Source of the DNA: Litsea cubeba
Taxonomy: Eukaryota; Streptophyta; Magnoliopsida; Laurales; Lauraceae
Direction: 5' to 3'
Assembly (NCBI GenBank): GCA_012931725.1
Contig: WHSA01001215.1
Span: forward strand, 1-64,000
DNA: 64,000 nt
Made by a program: the position numbers and the translations under genes
Notes under the pieces: model-generated
What the model saw: only the letters and a program-made list of their open reading frames with translations
Databases searched by the model: none
Told to the model about the DNA's origin: nothing
In this document: piece after piece, positions 1 through 10,912 of the stretch
Layout of the letters: every line of letters begins with the position of its first letter
Numbering within the stretch: position 1 is the first letter of the stretch

Positions 1-905
1 CTAGGCAAGGGTCCTCCAACGGGTACATTAAGTAATCCTACCCTTACCTGGGGGTAATTCTATCAATCGAGATCTCATAAGACGGGGTTAGGAGGCCTAT
101 GTGTACTCTATCTTCTTTTAAATAAAAATTTTTCAAAATAAAATTTTAAAATAAAAAATAAAAAAAAATTAAAAAAAAAAAATAAAAAAAAAAAAAAAAT
201 GATTTTTTTTTTAAATCTTAAAAAAAAACTTCCGTCATTTTTGGGTTCAGATTGGAGAAATTCTGGTCTCCTCCTTTTTGAGCATTGGCGCTCGGGGAAA
301 TCGTTGAGCATGTGTTCAGATTGGAATGTCTTTTGTTCTCTTTGATGAACCCGATCTTGGCCTTTAAAAAAAAAAAAACCTTGTCATTTTTGGATTCAGA
401 TTCGAGAAATTATGGTTCATTTCCTTCTGAGTCCTGGCGCTCGCGGAAATCGCTGAGACCGTATTTGGATCAGAATACCATCTGCTCTCTTTGATGAATC
501 CAATCTTGACCTTTCAAAACAAAGAATCTCATCTCATGGATGCGGTCTCCAAAAATTTGTTTCTAGCGGTACTAGTACGCCCTTTCAGGGTCTACTGTAT
601 TCGCGACCGGCACATTTGTAACTCCAACCTTATATTCTTCTTACATCGAGCAAGCTCTGCTTCTCGATAAGTCGAATTTAAGTTCACAATTGCTTCTAGC
701 AGTCATTGGAACGCTCATTCTGGGCTTACCATACCTGCGATAAGAACAATTATACCCTCTATGGCTTTTTACCTTCTTCATATTGCTTGGGTCATCTCCC
801 TCGAGCGATTTGAAAAGAGAAAACCATAGAACTTCCCATTTATGATCATTATATTCTTGTGATTACTAATGGATGTAGTCTTGTTTCAGATTTTTTTTCG
901 AAAAC
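1..905 (+). other. 5' leader of Tat fragment A
   Basis: Non-coding leader between the missing LTR and gag. An A/T-only stretch lies at about 115-235. Two copies of a roughly 115-bp unit follow (about 240-360 and 380-510), each with a core resembling GCGCTCGCGGAAATCGCTGAG and a 'CTCTTTGATGAA' tail. The rest (510-905) shows no coding potential; it mirrors 16560-16990 on the other strand. Confidence 0.75.
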
Positions 906-910
906 TAACA

Positions 911-3392
911 ATGGCAGCATCGCTTACCATTACTTTCGATGAGAACAAGCACCAGCTCATGCTTCAATAGAAGCAAACCACGGGCACCTACAAGCGCAGG
1001 ATCAGCTGCCGAAGCGTCAACTCCCTCGGCAACTCTCTGAACTCCGGGTCGACCTCGACTCCCCGGACTATCATCTTTGGGACGCTGGGACCATTCCCAC
1101 TTCCCGAGGAACAAACTGCTCCTTCCAAGAAGCATAAGGTCGCCTCTCAACGTGTCACTACCGTGACACCAAAGGCGAGCACCAGAAGGCCCGAAGCCCG
1201 TGGTGCCCCCACGAAGCCTCGACCCGCAAACGACCAGGTTTATCCCAAGACTTGGTCCCCAAGACCTTCACCAAAATAAAGAAGGTCCCAAACATCCACC
1301 AAGCCAGCATACATGGCCCCACTCAAGGAGAACCAGTTCTACCCTCTTGCTTACATGAAAGAGGAGAGACCCATCTCCAACCGGACTCCCAAGTCAACAC
1401 AGCATGAGCCGGCTTATTCCTATAAGCCCAAAATCATATCATGCATCACAAGGCCTCTGCAAGCACCTACTAAGGCCTACAATCCTTCGGTTCGACCCTT
1501 CATATCTACAGGGGCCGAACTCCAAAAATTAAAAACTTCGTTGCAACTGGCGAAGAACCGGGTCCGCATGTTGTCCTTGGCTAGCTACAAAGAAGACAGG
1601 CTCGGCTGCTGTGCCGAGGGAGCACATCCTTCATTGTCAAGGCCGAAGCACAAATTCCTCGTCGTATACGCCGCCGCGCGTCGTATCGACAAAAGAGACT
1701 AGAAGAAGCAAAGGACCCAGCCTCCCTACACTTCAAGTCTCTCACAAATGGGTCGAAAAAGAAAGACCCAACCAAGTTGTTTGCCGTCCATATGGTTGGA
1801 AAAACCAAAAGACGCCAAGAGTCTAGCAACAAAAATCCATGTCCGACGTCCGGTGACCCGCAACAATCTCCAGGACAAGAAGACATTTAGAAGAATCCCC
1901 TGCTCCTTCAAGTAAAGGACGGCAGAGTGATCATTCCTCAAGCTTTTCATCAAAAAGAATGAGCCCCAGCTCAGTCACCAGGACAGTTTCTTCGTTCGAA
2001 TCCCGAAGGATGAAGGTCCTGGCTTACAAAATTCTGAGCCAACCACCTCGCAATCCACCTCAAGATGATGCGATCACACCGCATCCAGTAGTTGGAACAA
2101 GGCCAGCAGAGGATTGAAACTCTGATGGAAAACCTTCTCCTCGCCTTCCAAAATCAGGCAAACAATGAACCTCCTCCGAATCATCAAGACGATGAGGTAA
2201 ATGGAGAAGAAAATGAGTCACGCGCCCTTACCAAAAAGGACGTTAGATAGCATCTTCGCCAAAGCAAAGAGAGGATATACTCAAGGAGCATGGGATCAAG
2301 CCACCATATTCCTTATGGATGGACTCGGTCCCGTTCCCTACAAAATTCAAGCATCCTACTCTCCAAACATATACGGGGGAAAGGATCAGCCAGACAGCAC
2401 GTCATCCACTTCAAGATCTTGACGGGAGCTATCGTGGATCAAGATATACTCAAGATACGCCTCTTTGCAAGTACCCTAAAAGGTACGGCCTTTGACTGGT
2501 ACTCCCCTCTACCGGAGGACTCCATCCAAAATTGGGCCATGATAGAGACACGCTTCCTGACTCACTTCAAAGGTGAGGATCATCCCGCTACTATGGCTCA
2601 GCGTGCAGCCTCAAACAGGGGGAGAATGAGTCACATATGAATTCATTTCACAGTGGAAAGCGATGGCATACAAATGCTCTGATGTACCTGCCACAAGCGT
2701 CGCTAGTCGACATCTGCCGAACAACATGAGAGCTGGAATCCGCTCCATGATCATCGGCAGCAAATCAAAGAACCTCGGAGGACTCCTAGAAGCTTCCATG
2801 GAAGCTGAAACGGTAATTAAAGACCTCAACATCATAAATCATCAAGAAAAGAGCCAACCGCCCTTCCAATCTCTAAACCAAAGAAAGAATAGGTTCTCAA
2901 TGTGTCAACCAAGTCAGCTCCTCAGCCACCAAAGAAAGCTGAAAACAAAGCTTCTCGTAAGAGACCTGAACTCTCAGATGCCTTTAAAGAACGAGTAAAA
3001 AAGAAATACCCGTTCGATGAAGATATTATTGAAATCTTCGGGGCTCTTGTGGCAAATGGCAAGCTCACCTTGCCTAAACCCAAAAGACCGGGTGATGTTG
3101 GCAAAACCAACGATCCTCGGTATTATCCATACCACCAAATGATCTCACATCCTCTCAATCAATGCTTCATTTTGAGGGAGAAAATAAACGAGATGTGGAA
3201 AAACGGAGTCATCACCTTTGACAAAAACTATGGGTCTGCCTCCGTCAACATGGTGTCATGTGGACAAACATCAAAATCACTGAAGAAGAAGATTACTACT
3301 TCATTCAAGGTGATAAACACAATCCAAGCATCCGAAGAACTGGTTCCTTACCCGACACCAGACGGACAACCCATATGGGTACATCCCGATCT
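911..3392 (+). pseudogene. gag: gag of Tat fragment A, broken and 3'-truncated
   Basis: Gag is the capsid/nucleocapsid polyprotein of the element. The reading starts MAASLTITFDENKH at 911 and hits a TAG within 20 codons. A proline/arginine-rich N-terminal part follows (PLKENQFYPLAYMKEERP at about 1319). The capsid core of the retrotransposon gag family is at about 2290-2830 (KGTAFDWYSPLPEDSIQNW, then ETRFLTHFKGEDHP). A downstream segment (about 2980-3390) has YYPYHQMISHPLNQC. The frame changes near 2415, 2640 and 2880, so no full protein can be made. The last gag codons (PIWVHPDL) run in frame into the PMD gene at 3393. Confidence 0.85.
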
Positions 3393-5954
3393 GGTGCCAG
3401 CTCTTTACTCCTACCTGTGTACCAAACTGCAGGCTGCTGGTTTTTTGGTTCGGCTTGGGCTTCCCATGAACAGGGTATTTTTAGCCCACATCTTTTATTC
3501 ATGGTACGTGTACCACTGTCCTGGCTTCCACCGGCTGGGTGCTGCATAGGATGACGATCCTCTGATGATTCGGCTGGCTAAGGGCAAAGCCGTGCCCGAA
3601 TCACTTTTGTTTGCCCGCATGAGGATCCGACGGTTCAGGGACGTCGAGATGGGGCAGTCTTCAGTGAAGCTTTCTCCGGAGTTGTGGAAGAAGGCCTTTG
3701 ATTTTGGTGCTTCCCGAGACTTTACCAAGTCGGGGTCGGGAAGGCATTACTCCTTGACAAACGCATAGAAGGAGTGGCTTTTAAGCATACGTGTCGGCAC
3801 AATGGTGTACCGCAGACATCTTTTTGTCGAGATCCAGCCGTGTGTACCTTCTCAGTTTGCTCTGCAGTTAGGCTTTTCTCAAGGCGTTGTTGGAGCGCCA
3901 TCAAGCCTGGTGAAGCGTTTTGGAGGTTTACAGGATGGGAGAAACGCATGGGCTTTCTATAGTGCTAAAGACACTACTTTCATGATCTCCTATCCTGTGC
4001 TGTCGACTTCCCGGACTGCCGGCTTCGCGAAGTGGTTCGCGGAGAGCTTTTCGGCATATCGGGGCTTTCCAAGAAGGAGCTTGATGTGAAGCTATCGTCT
4101 GGAAAAGGCCTTGGAAAGTCCGATGGCGTCCGGCGAGAGGAAGTTTGAGCCTTGCTTTCTGGAAAGAAGCACAAGATAGGCTTTCTCGGTGACCAGGGCG
4201 TCATTGGTTCTGAAGCTGTTCGAGAAATACCTGATGAGGCTTTAGAGCAGCTAGAACAAAGGGAAGCTGAGCTTGATGCTTGGATGCAAGTGGCACAGAA
4301 GCAAGCTTCCGTGGAGTCTACCGGCAAGAGTAGACCATCCAATGAGGAGCCAAGTGGGAAAACTGACTCTGACAGTGGGGCAGGTTCCTCTAAGAAGCGA
4401 GCCCGCAGAAGTAAGAGGAAGAGGAGTCATCATCGCATGAAGGGGCAACATGAAGATTCTCCTGATTTGGAAGTTCCTCTTATTATCAATGAAAAGGTAC
4501 CAGAGGATACTGACAAGCCTACAGAAAAGAGAAGCCGAGAAGAAGAGACCGTCGGTGAAGGTATGATTCTTCCTCTTTCTCTTTCTATTTCTTTTCATGG
4601 GAATTTTCCATGTTCTGATTTGCTTCCTCCCCCTGCTGCCTTTTTTTTAGCAGAGGATGAAGACTTGGCGATGTCTGAGGTTCCTGCCGATGAGGCGGTG
4701 ACGGATCCGGTTGCGGCACCAGAAGAAGAACCGAGGGACTCTGGAGTGATTCCAGAATCTCCAATTGGTATGACTTCTTTTGCTTTCTTTTTTTTTTTGT
4801 CTGTGAGTTGGTTTGCTAACATTTTTCTTGTCAGCTGATTTGCCATAGGATTCCGATGACTTTGAGCCATCGATGGACGCAAATGTTGACGATGCTTACG
4901 ATGAGTTCATGGAGGAAGAGAGTGTTCCGCCAGTCGTCGAAGAAGGTATTTTGTAGTAATAACCCTGATAATGATTTTCAAACAGGATCATATACATACC
5001 TTTTTGTGTTTCTTTGGCAGGTTTTAAAGTGACAGAAGAGAGTCGCTTCCTTCGGAACCAGAGCAAGGGATGCCAGAGGTTGATCCAGAGGTAGAGACTC
5101 CTGCAACCAATTCTGACATGGTGGAGGAGGTACCATGTGTTGAGATTTCTTCCCCAGCAGCTCTGACTGGAAAGAGTTCTTTTGTTCCTCTTCCAACGGG
5201 GCGTGACATGAGCAGCCGACTGACGGAGCGGGGCGAATCCTCAGCTGGGCCATCTCTTCTTTTTGCGAAGAAGGTGGTGGTGCGGGTTCTGAGCTCTTGG
5301 ATTGAGACTCTTCTTGCTGGACACTTGGATGCCGGATTTGGCATGGTCCAGCATGTGCAGGAGATTCTCGGTGATGCCGAAGAGGCTGGTCTGGATGTCA
5401 CAGGCGCCAGGGCGATCGTTGATAGGATCATTGCGCTGGGTGATAAGTGGTTTGAGACCATTGGTTTTGGTGACGGCCAGTTCTTCAAGGAGATGTTCCT
5501 GGACCCTGCTGATAAGGCTAAGTCTGACATGAATGAGGGTACACAAAGCAAGAAACAGATAGTCCGAGAGAAGAACTTAGAAAATCTAGCCATCATTGGG
5601 CTGACACATGACCTTAACATCCTTGATAGGGAGGTCGATGAGGCCAGGAAATGTCTTGAGCATCTGAAGGCACAAGTCGCTGCCAAGTGGGCTGCAATAA
5701 CAGAGGCTCACGATAGGGAGAGTGCTCTGATTCGCCGGCTTGCTGATGCTGATTGAGTTCTTCAAAGGATGTTTCAAGAGAACAAACAATGGCAAACTGC
5801 TCGGGATAAGCTTCCCGGTGTGAAAGAAGGGTTGCAGCCTTCTCCAGCATCTCATGGGAAGTTTCTGAAGAAGCGTGCCTTGGAATCCCTGACGGCTGTG
5901 GCTAAAAGTTTTCTTGAGGAGCTGAAATCTTGGTTGGAGACCATTTTTGGTTGA
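3393..5954 (+). pseudogene. Plant mobile domain (PMD) gene, copy 1: C-terminal half with introns, decayed
   Basis: PMD proteins (the plant mobile domain, earlier called aminotransferase-like) include Arabidopsis MAIN/MAIL1 and many transposon-carried relatives. This copy begins inside the domain (VPALYSYLCTKLQAAGFLVR) and continues with RRHLFVEIQPCVPSQFAL and TSRTAGFAKWFAESFSAYRG. A basic nuclear-localisation-like cluster (KKRARRSKRKRSHH, about 4390-4435) follows, then a C-terminal helical/coiled-coil part (about 5190-5950). Three GT-AG introns fit: 4561-4650, about 4768-4834 (or to 4848) and 4946-5020; copy 2 keeps them at equivalent places. Breaks: stops at 3547, 3766 and 5754, and a frameshift near 4065. 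It lies antisense to the adjacent Tat pol, as antisense ORFs do in several Tat elements. It could be a captured host gene or an element-borne ORF. Confidence 0.65.
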
Positions 5955-5989
5955 GCTCCTGGTTTTTTTGTAACAGGAACTATCCTTCT

Positions 5990-6107
5990 TCCCTTTTTTT
6001 TTTGGTACCACATGTATTTTTTCGGTACTCTTTTTTTTAAAGTGCTTGTGAACACTTTCTTTCTTTTTTTTTTGGTACCATATATATATTTTTTGTACTT
6101 TTTTTTT
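5990..6107. repeat. Two-copy T-rich repeat with GGTACC
   Basis: Two units of poly-T followed by 'TTTGGTACCA', 'TATTTTTT' and 'GTACT' (first at about 5992, second at about 6066). This is simple sequence between the PMD ORF end and the larger arrays. Confidence 0.6.
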
Positions 6108-6310
6108 GTTTTCCCTACGCTCACTTAAATCTTTTTGTGATGAAAACAATTGCTAAATGGGATGCTTTTTTTTTGTTTTCCCTACGCTCACTTAAATCTT
6201 TTTGTGATGAAAGTAATTGCCAAATGGGATTCTTTTCTTTTTGTTTTCCCTACGCTCACTTAAATCTTTATGTGATGAAAGTAATTGCTAAATGGGATTT
6301 GATCAAAAGC
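6108..6310. repeat. Tandem array 1: three units of about 67 bp
   Basis: Units start at 6108, 6175 and 6243, each beginning GTTTTCCCTACGCTCACTTA and containing 'GTGATGAAAGTAATTGC'. Spacing is 67 and 68 bp. The array sits in the 3' region of Tat element B. Confidence 0.85.
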
Positions 6311-6365
6311 ATGTCATTTTGTGAAAATCTTTTGTCAAATGATTGTTTTGGCATGGGAGCCAGAT

Positions 6366-6540
6366 TTTTATTTTATGGCATTGATAGCCGGTTTGTTTTG
6401 TGGCATTTATAGCCTGTTTGGTGGCATTGATAGCCGGTTTTTTTTTTAAAGCCAAGTTTTTAGTTTATGGCATTGATAGCCGGTTTTGTTTTGTGGCATT
6501 GATCGCCTGTTTGGTGGCATTTATAGCCGATTTTGGTTTT
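6366..6540. repeat. Tandem array 2: about six GGCATTKATAGCC units
   Basis: Six copies of 'GGCATT(G/T)ATAGCC' separated by 'GGTTTGTTTTGT'-like spacers. The outer GGC/GCC can pair, giving a short hairpin per unit. The same motif recurs two to three times at 18270-18335 in the LTR/leader end of B. Confidence 0.75.
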
Positions 6541-6545
6541 CAAAA

Positions 6546-6695
6546 ATGCAAGTATCGACTAAAAGTCGCCTCCCTATTGAATGGTCTTGAAGTATCGATG
6601 GAATGTCGCATCCTTACTCATTTGGTTGCGAGTATCGATGGAATGTCGCATCCTCGCGGATTTGGGTGCAAGTATCGATGGAATGTCGCATCCTT
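6546..6695. repeat. Tandem array 3: AGTATCGAYGGAATGTCGCATCC hairpin units
   Basis: Four units with core TATCGA, a short loop, then TCGCMTCC (about 6550, 6592, 6631 and 6670). Two more occur at about 7087-7180, after array 4. The inner bases form a CGA/TCG or CGACT/AGTCG stem. Confidence 0.75.
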
Positions 6696-6785
6696 GCTTT
6701 TCAAAAATTTTGGTTTTGCAGGTACTAACTTGATGTCGTTTCGACATGATTTTTGAAATTTGCGGTTTTCTCGAACCTTTGGGCT

Positions 6786-7075
6786 GTGGATATCAACTGC
6801 AATGTTGTATCTCCACGATTTCTTGGTTTTTTCGAACCTTTGAAATTTGGGTTGTGGATATCAACTGAAATGTTGCGTCTCCATGGTTTCTTCGTTTTTT
6901 CGAACGTTTGAAATTTGGGTTGTGGATATCAACTGAAATGTTGCATCTCCACGGTTTTTAGGTTTCTTTGAAATTTGGGTTGTGGATATCAACTGAAATG
7001 TTGCATCTCCATGGTTTTTAGGTTTCTTTGAAATTTGGATTGTGGATACCAACTGAAATGTTGCATCTCCACGGT
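6786..7075. repeat. Tandem array 4: five GTGGATATCAAC hairpin units
   Basis: Units begin at 6786, 6854, 6922, 6982 and 7042 (spacing 68, 68, 60, 60). Each reads GTGGATATCAAC, TGAAAT, then GTTGCATCTCCAC. This can fold into a stem of about 11 pairs with one mismatch and one bulge. It has the same architecture as array 3 with different stem bases. Confidence 0.85.
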
Positions 7076-7190
7076 TTGGATTTTGCAAGTATCGACGAAA
7101 TGTCGCTTCCCTGCGATTTTGGAAGTGTCGAACGTGGTTTGCATGCTTCCGATTTGTGCGAGTATCGACTAAGCGTCGCTTCCCAGTGGT

Positions 7191-7537
7191 TTTTGAAAAA
7201 ACATTTTTTTTTAAAGACATGAGGGTCATAAGTTTTGACCTAAAACCATATATAGGCGGTAAAAGGTAGGGTGGACTAGGGTGGAAATCCCTGAATCCAG
7301 ATTTTGTTTCAAACCATGAATTTTGGCTTCAAGGGTTGAAAATTTTGAAAAGTTAGGGAAAGGTTCCTAAACTTGGATTTTTTTTAAACAATGAAACGAT
7401 GAAAGTAAATATTGTTTAAATTTCTAGAAATTTCAACATTTGATATGAAAATTCTAAAAAGATTGGGTTTGACGAGCGTGTACCTGGAAACCAGTTTTGG
7501 CTGTATAGGCATTGCTCTTACCCAGTTGGGTAAGTCT
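7191..7537 (-). other. Spacer between repeat arrays and integrase end
   Basis: A/T-rich DNA with no coding potential and no clear repeat. It is 3' untranslated sequence of element B. Confidence 0.6.
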
Positions 7538-8938
7538 TCAAGGGTAGTACCACTTTAAGAACTTGCTGTTGATGGGCATCATACATCTGTCATCTTCTAT
7601 GTTTAGGAGTGCGTATGCGCCGTTGGAGAAAACCTTGTCGATGACGTAGGGTCCCTCCCATTTTGGCTCAAATTTGCCTTTGGACTTGTGAGCGAAGACC
7701 ATTGGTCTTTTTACCGCAAGAACCAAGTCACCCTTTTTGTAGGCGCGTTGCCTGACCTTTTTGTCGAAAGATCCTGCCATGCGTGCTTGGTAAAGTTCAA
7801 TGCTTTGTCGAGCTTCGAGCCTTCTCTCATCGAGATTGTCCAGCTCATGGAGTCGCAATTTGACATTGCTATCTTGAGTCATTTCATTTTGCAAGGATAC
7901 CCTCAAGGAAGGAATTTGTACTTCTAAGGGCACGACAGCTTCACATCCACAGACGAAGGAGAATGGTGCGCTATGGGTTGGTCCTCGAACGGTGGTTCGA
8001 TAGGCCCACAAAGCTTCAGACATTTTGTCGCTCCAGTCTCTTTTGTGACTAGAGACCATCTTCTTGAGGATTTTGCATAGTGTTTTGTTGAAAGCTTCTG
8101 TTAATCCGTTTGCTGCCGGATTGTATGGAGTCGAAGGACAACTTTGGATTTTGTATTTGTCGCAGAACCTATAGAATCGATGATCCCGGAATTGTGGTCC
8201 GTTATCATGGACGAATCTTTTGGGTATGCCGAAACGACAAATAATGTTGGTGCGCAGGAACTGAAGGACTGATGAGGTCTTCATTTCGTCGAGCGCAAAT
8301 GCTTCTGACCACTTGGAGAGATAATCCGTAGCGGCGAAGATGAATCGATGACCTTTGCTTGAAGGGGGAGAAATAGGACCTATGATGTCCATACCCCAGG
8401 CTTCGAAAGGCCATGACATCGCTATAGGATGTAGCCATTCTGGAGGCATGTGAATGTAATCTCCTTGAACTTGGCAATGTTGGCAGCGCTTAGCAAATTG
8501 CATTGCGTCAGCTACCATGGTAGGCCAGTAATAACCTAACCTTTTTATCTGATCATTGAGCTTGGGATCAGCCTGATGAGCTCCGCAAAGACAAGCTTGA
8601 ACTTCTTTGAGTGTTTCTTCCACCTCTTGTTGTGACAAGCAGTGTAGAAGTACTCCGTTGAAGGATTTCCTGTAAAGGATTTTTGAAGGAATATCCAAAT
8701 GAAAGCTTGGGGTTCGCCTTTGGATGCTTACCCGTTCTTTTGAATCTTCAGGTAGGATTCCGAACATAGTGTAATCAATGAACGGATCCCTCCAATCGCC
8801 GATTGAAGTTTGAAGAATTGAAATCCGACTTCCAACCACTTGGTGGCATTCAGCAACTGCTTGATGTGTGTTAAGAGGAGGAAGGATTCTTCTCTCGCAC
8901 ATTATGATTTGCATGTTTTCCCCTTCCTGGATTGCCAT
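7538..8938 (-). pseudogene. pol: Integrase of Tat element B
   Basis: Integrase inserts the cDNA into the host genome. The 466-codon open stretch has the zinc-binding region (HCLSQQEV, then CLCGAHQADPK and CQHCQVQGDYIH), the catalytic core (WGMDIIGPISPPSS, then FVHDNGPQFRDHRFYRFC and the NPAANGLTEAFNKT segment with the catalytic E), and a C-terminal part (KFEPKWEGPYVI). The ATG at 8938 is just the first methionine after a premature TAA (9020-9022); the frame is continuous with RT upstream. The end at 7538 looks natural. Confidence 0.9.
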
Positions 8939-9019
8939 AGATGCGGCAAATTCGGCCAGGGCATCTGCACGTATGTTTTCACCTCTACGAATGTGGGTGA
9001 TATGACAGATGTCAAACTT

Positions 9020-9325
9020 TTACAGAAACAATTGTGCCTTATTGTAATAAGGCAGCAGATCAGGCTTCCTGACTTCAAACTTCTGATTTATCTGGTTGAT
9101 GATCAGTTGAGAGTCTCCAAAGACTTCCAGCATAGTGATACCAGATTCGATGGCGAGTTCCAATCCTAGGATCAGAGCTTGGTATCCAGCTGCATTGTTT
9201 GTGCATGGTTCCAGTAGCGAGAAAGCGTGTGGAATCATGTACTTGTCGGGGCTAACAAAGAGGATGCCAATTCCCGAGATCATCTGTCTTTTTTCATTTG
9301 TCCTGGTTGCTCCGTCAAAGTACAT
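9020..9325 (-). pseudogene. pol: Second (archaeal-type) RNase H of Tat element B
   Basis: The stretch opens MYFDGATRTNEKRQMISGIG and continues NNAAGYQALILGLELA and VFGDSQLIINQINQKF. This shows the D, E, D acidic residues of an RNase H fold distinct from the one at 9488-10120. An additional archaeal-type RNase H is a known hallmark of plant Tat elements. It is bounded by in-frame stops at 9329-9331 (TAG) and 9020-9022 (TAA). Confidence 0.85.
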
Positions 9326-9487
9326 GTTCTAGGAAGCATTTTGTGAGAAAGTCTCCACATTGTAGACTGGTTCGTCTAGGAGATCATCTTTGAGTGGAGA
9401 ATCTTTAGGCAATGGATGCTCTGCGAGGAAGTCCGCTAGAGCTTGCCCTTTAATTGCCTTTTGTGGTACATACCTAATATCAAATTG

Positions 9488-10120
9488 TTACAGAAGGATG
9501 GACCATTTTGCTAGTCGGGCATTGAGAGAACCTGCTTTTGTGACAAGGACCTTCAAGAGGTTGATCATTGAGACCAGGTAGACTGTGTTGGAAAGCAAGT
9601 AGTGATGCAACTTTTGTACGGCGAACATCACTGCAAGGCATTCTTTTTCGACTGGAGAGTAGCGATGCTCTGCACCTACTAGCATGCGGCTGAGGTAATA
9701 TAGAGCGGCTTCCTTTCTTTCATCATTTTCTTGTGCAAGCAGAGCTCCCAGAGAGTGATCAAGGGCTCTTGTGTACAAGATGAATGCTCTTCCAGTGGTA
9801 GGAGCAGCTAGCATTAGAGGTTTTGTCAGGTATGACTTGATATCTTGGAATGTAGCTTCACAGTCAGCATCGCAGACAAAGTTTACACCTTTTTTCATCA
9901 ACCGAGAGAATGGGCGGCATTTCCCCGAAAGATTGGAGATGAACCGTCTGATGTAGGCCAATCTCCCTTGAAGCCCTTTGAGTTCTCTCAAGGTTCTTGG
10001 AGAGGGCATTTCTAGAATGGCTTCGACTTTTATGGGGTCAACCTCTATTCCAGCTTTCCGAACTAAGAATCCGAGGAATTTACCCGACGAGACGCCGAAG
10101 AAGCATTTCAAAGGATTCAT
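9488..10120 (-). pseudogene. pol: RT C-terminal part and gypsy-type RNase H of Tat element B
   Basis: Begins in the RT connection (CFFGVSSGKFLGFLV, then LKGLQGRLAYIRRFI) and continues into the standard RNase H (LYTRALDHSLGALLAQ, EHRYSPVEKECLAVMFAVQK). It joins the upstream RT across a TGA at 10121-10123 and the downstream domain across a TAA at 9488-9490, all in one frame. The first acidic residue of this RNase H appears changed (YTRALDHS where a D is usual), so activity is doubtful. Confidence 0.85.
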
Positions 10121-10912
10121 TCACAGTTTGTGTTTGCGAAGCCGGAGGAAGACTTCTCGAAGGTCTTCGAGATGATCTTCTTTTCTTTTGCTTTTGACGG
10201 CGAGGTCATCAACGTAACATTCGACCGTCTTGTGCTGCATATCTTGGAATATCTTCTTCATAGCCCTCTGATATGTGGCACCAGCATTTTTCAGACCAAA
10301 TGGCATGACAGTGTAGCAATACACACCAAATGGGGTCCGAGAGGATGTATGTTTTTCATCTTAAGGATGCATCTTTATTTGATTGTAGCCAGAGAAACCA
10401 TCCATAAATGTCATTCGCTCGAATCCACAGGTATTATCAATCATTACCTCTGGTATGGGGAGCGGAAATTCATCTTTTGGGCATGCGCCATTCAGGTCTC
10501 TATAGTCAATACAGACCCTGATCTGCCCGTTTTTCTTTGTCGCGGGGACAATGTTGGCCAACCATTCAGGATGTTGTTCCTCACGGATGAAGCCGATGCT
10601 TTTGAGTTTTTGGACTTCTTGTTCAATTTTATCCATCACATCTGGACGAAATCTTCTTTGACCCTGCTTGACAAGCTTGATGTCTTCTTGAAGATTGAGT
10701 TTGTGGACTACTATTTTGGGGTCTAAACCAGGCATTTCAGCATAAGACCATGCAAAGCAATCAACGAACTCATGAAAAAAGGCGATATACTCGGGTAACT
10801 CATCATCCTTTATATTCTTGCTTATGAATATAGGACGTGGGTTATCTGGTGTTCCCAAGTCTATCTTTTGAACATGATCTTCTGTTGGAAGGTTCGAAGG
10901 TGGTTCCTCCAT
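10121..10912 (-). pseudogene. pol: Reverse transcriptase of Tat element B
   Basis: RT copies the element RNA to DNA. Visible motifs are WLANIVPATKKNGQIRVCID, FPLPIPEVMID, FMDGFSGYNQIKMHP, then CYTVMPFGLKNAGATYQRAM and the catalytic YVDD (ECYVDDLAVKSK). A TAA at 10361-10363 splits it; the frame is otherwise kept. Confidence 0.9.

Larger units (their letters stand above)
1..3392 (+). mobile_element. Tat-lineage Ty3/gypsy fragment A (leader plus 5' part of gag), truncated
   Basis: This is the 5' part of a Tat-type LTR retrotransposon on the plus strand: untranslated leader, then gag. It matches the inverse of 14081-17489 along its whole length and stops abruptly at 3392, where the next codons belong to a PMD gene. 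The LTR itself must lie left of the window, because the third leader repeat unit seen in the inverted copy is missing here. Protease, RT and integrase are absent. Lineage is inferred from the long gag and from the pol of the homologous element B. Confidence 0.85.

Noticed and set aside
108..311. Short ORF rich in F and K on the minus strand
   Set aside because: It lies in an A/T homopolymer stretch of the Tat leader and has no domain or conservation in the other copy.
4595..5686. Long minus-strand ORFs opposite the PMD gene
   Set aside because: They are shadows; introns, conserved motifs and the second copy all support the plus strand.
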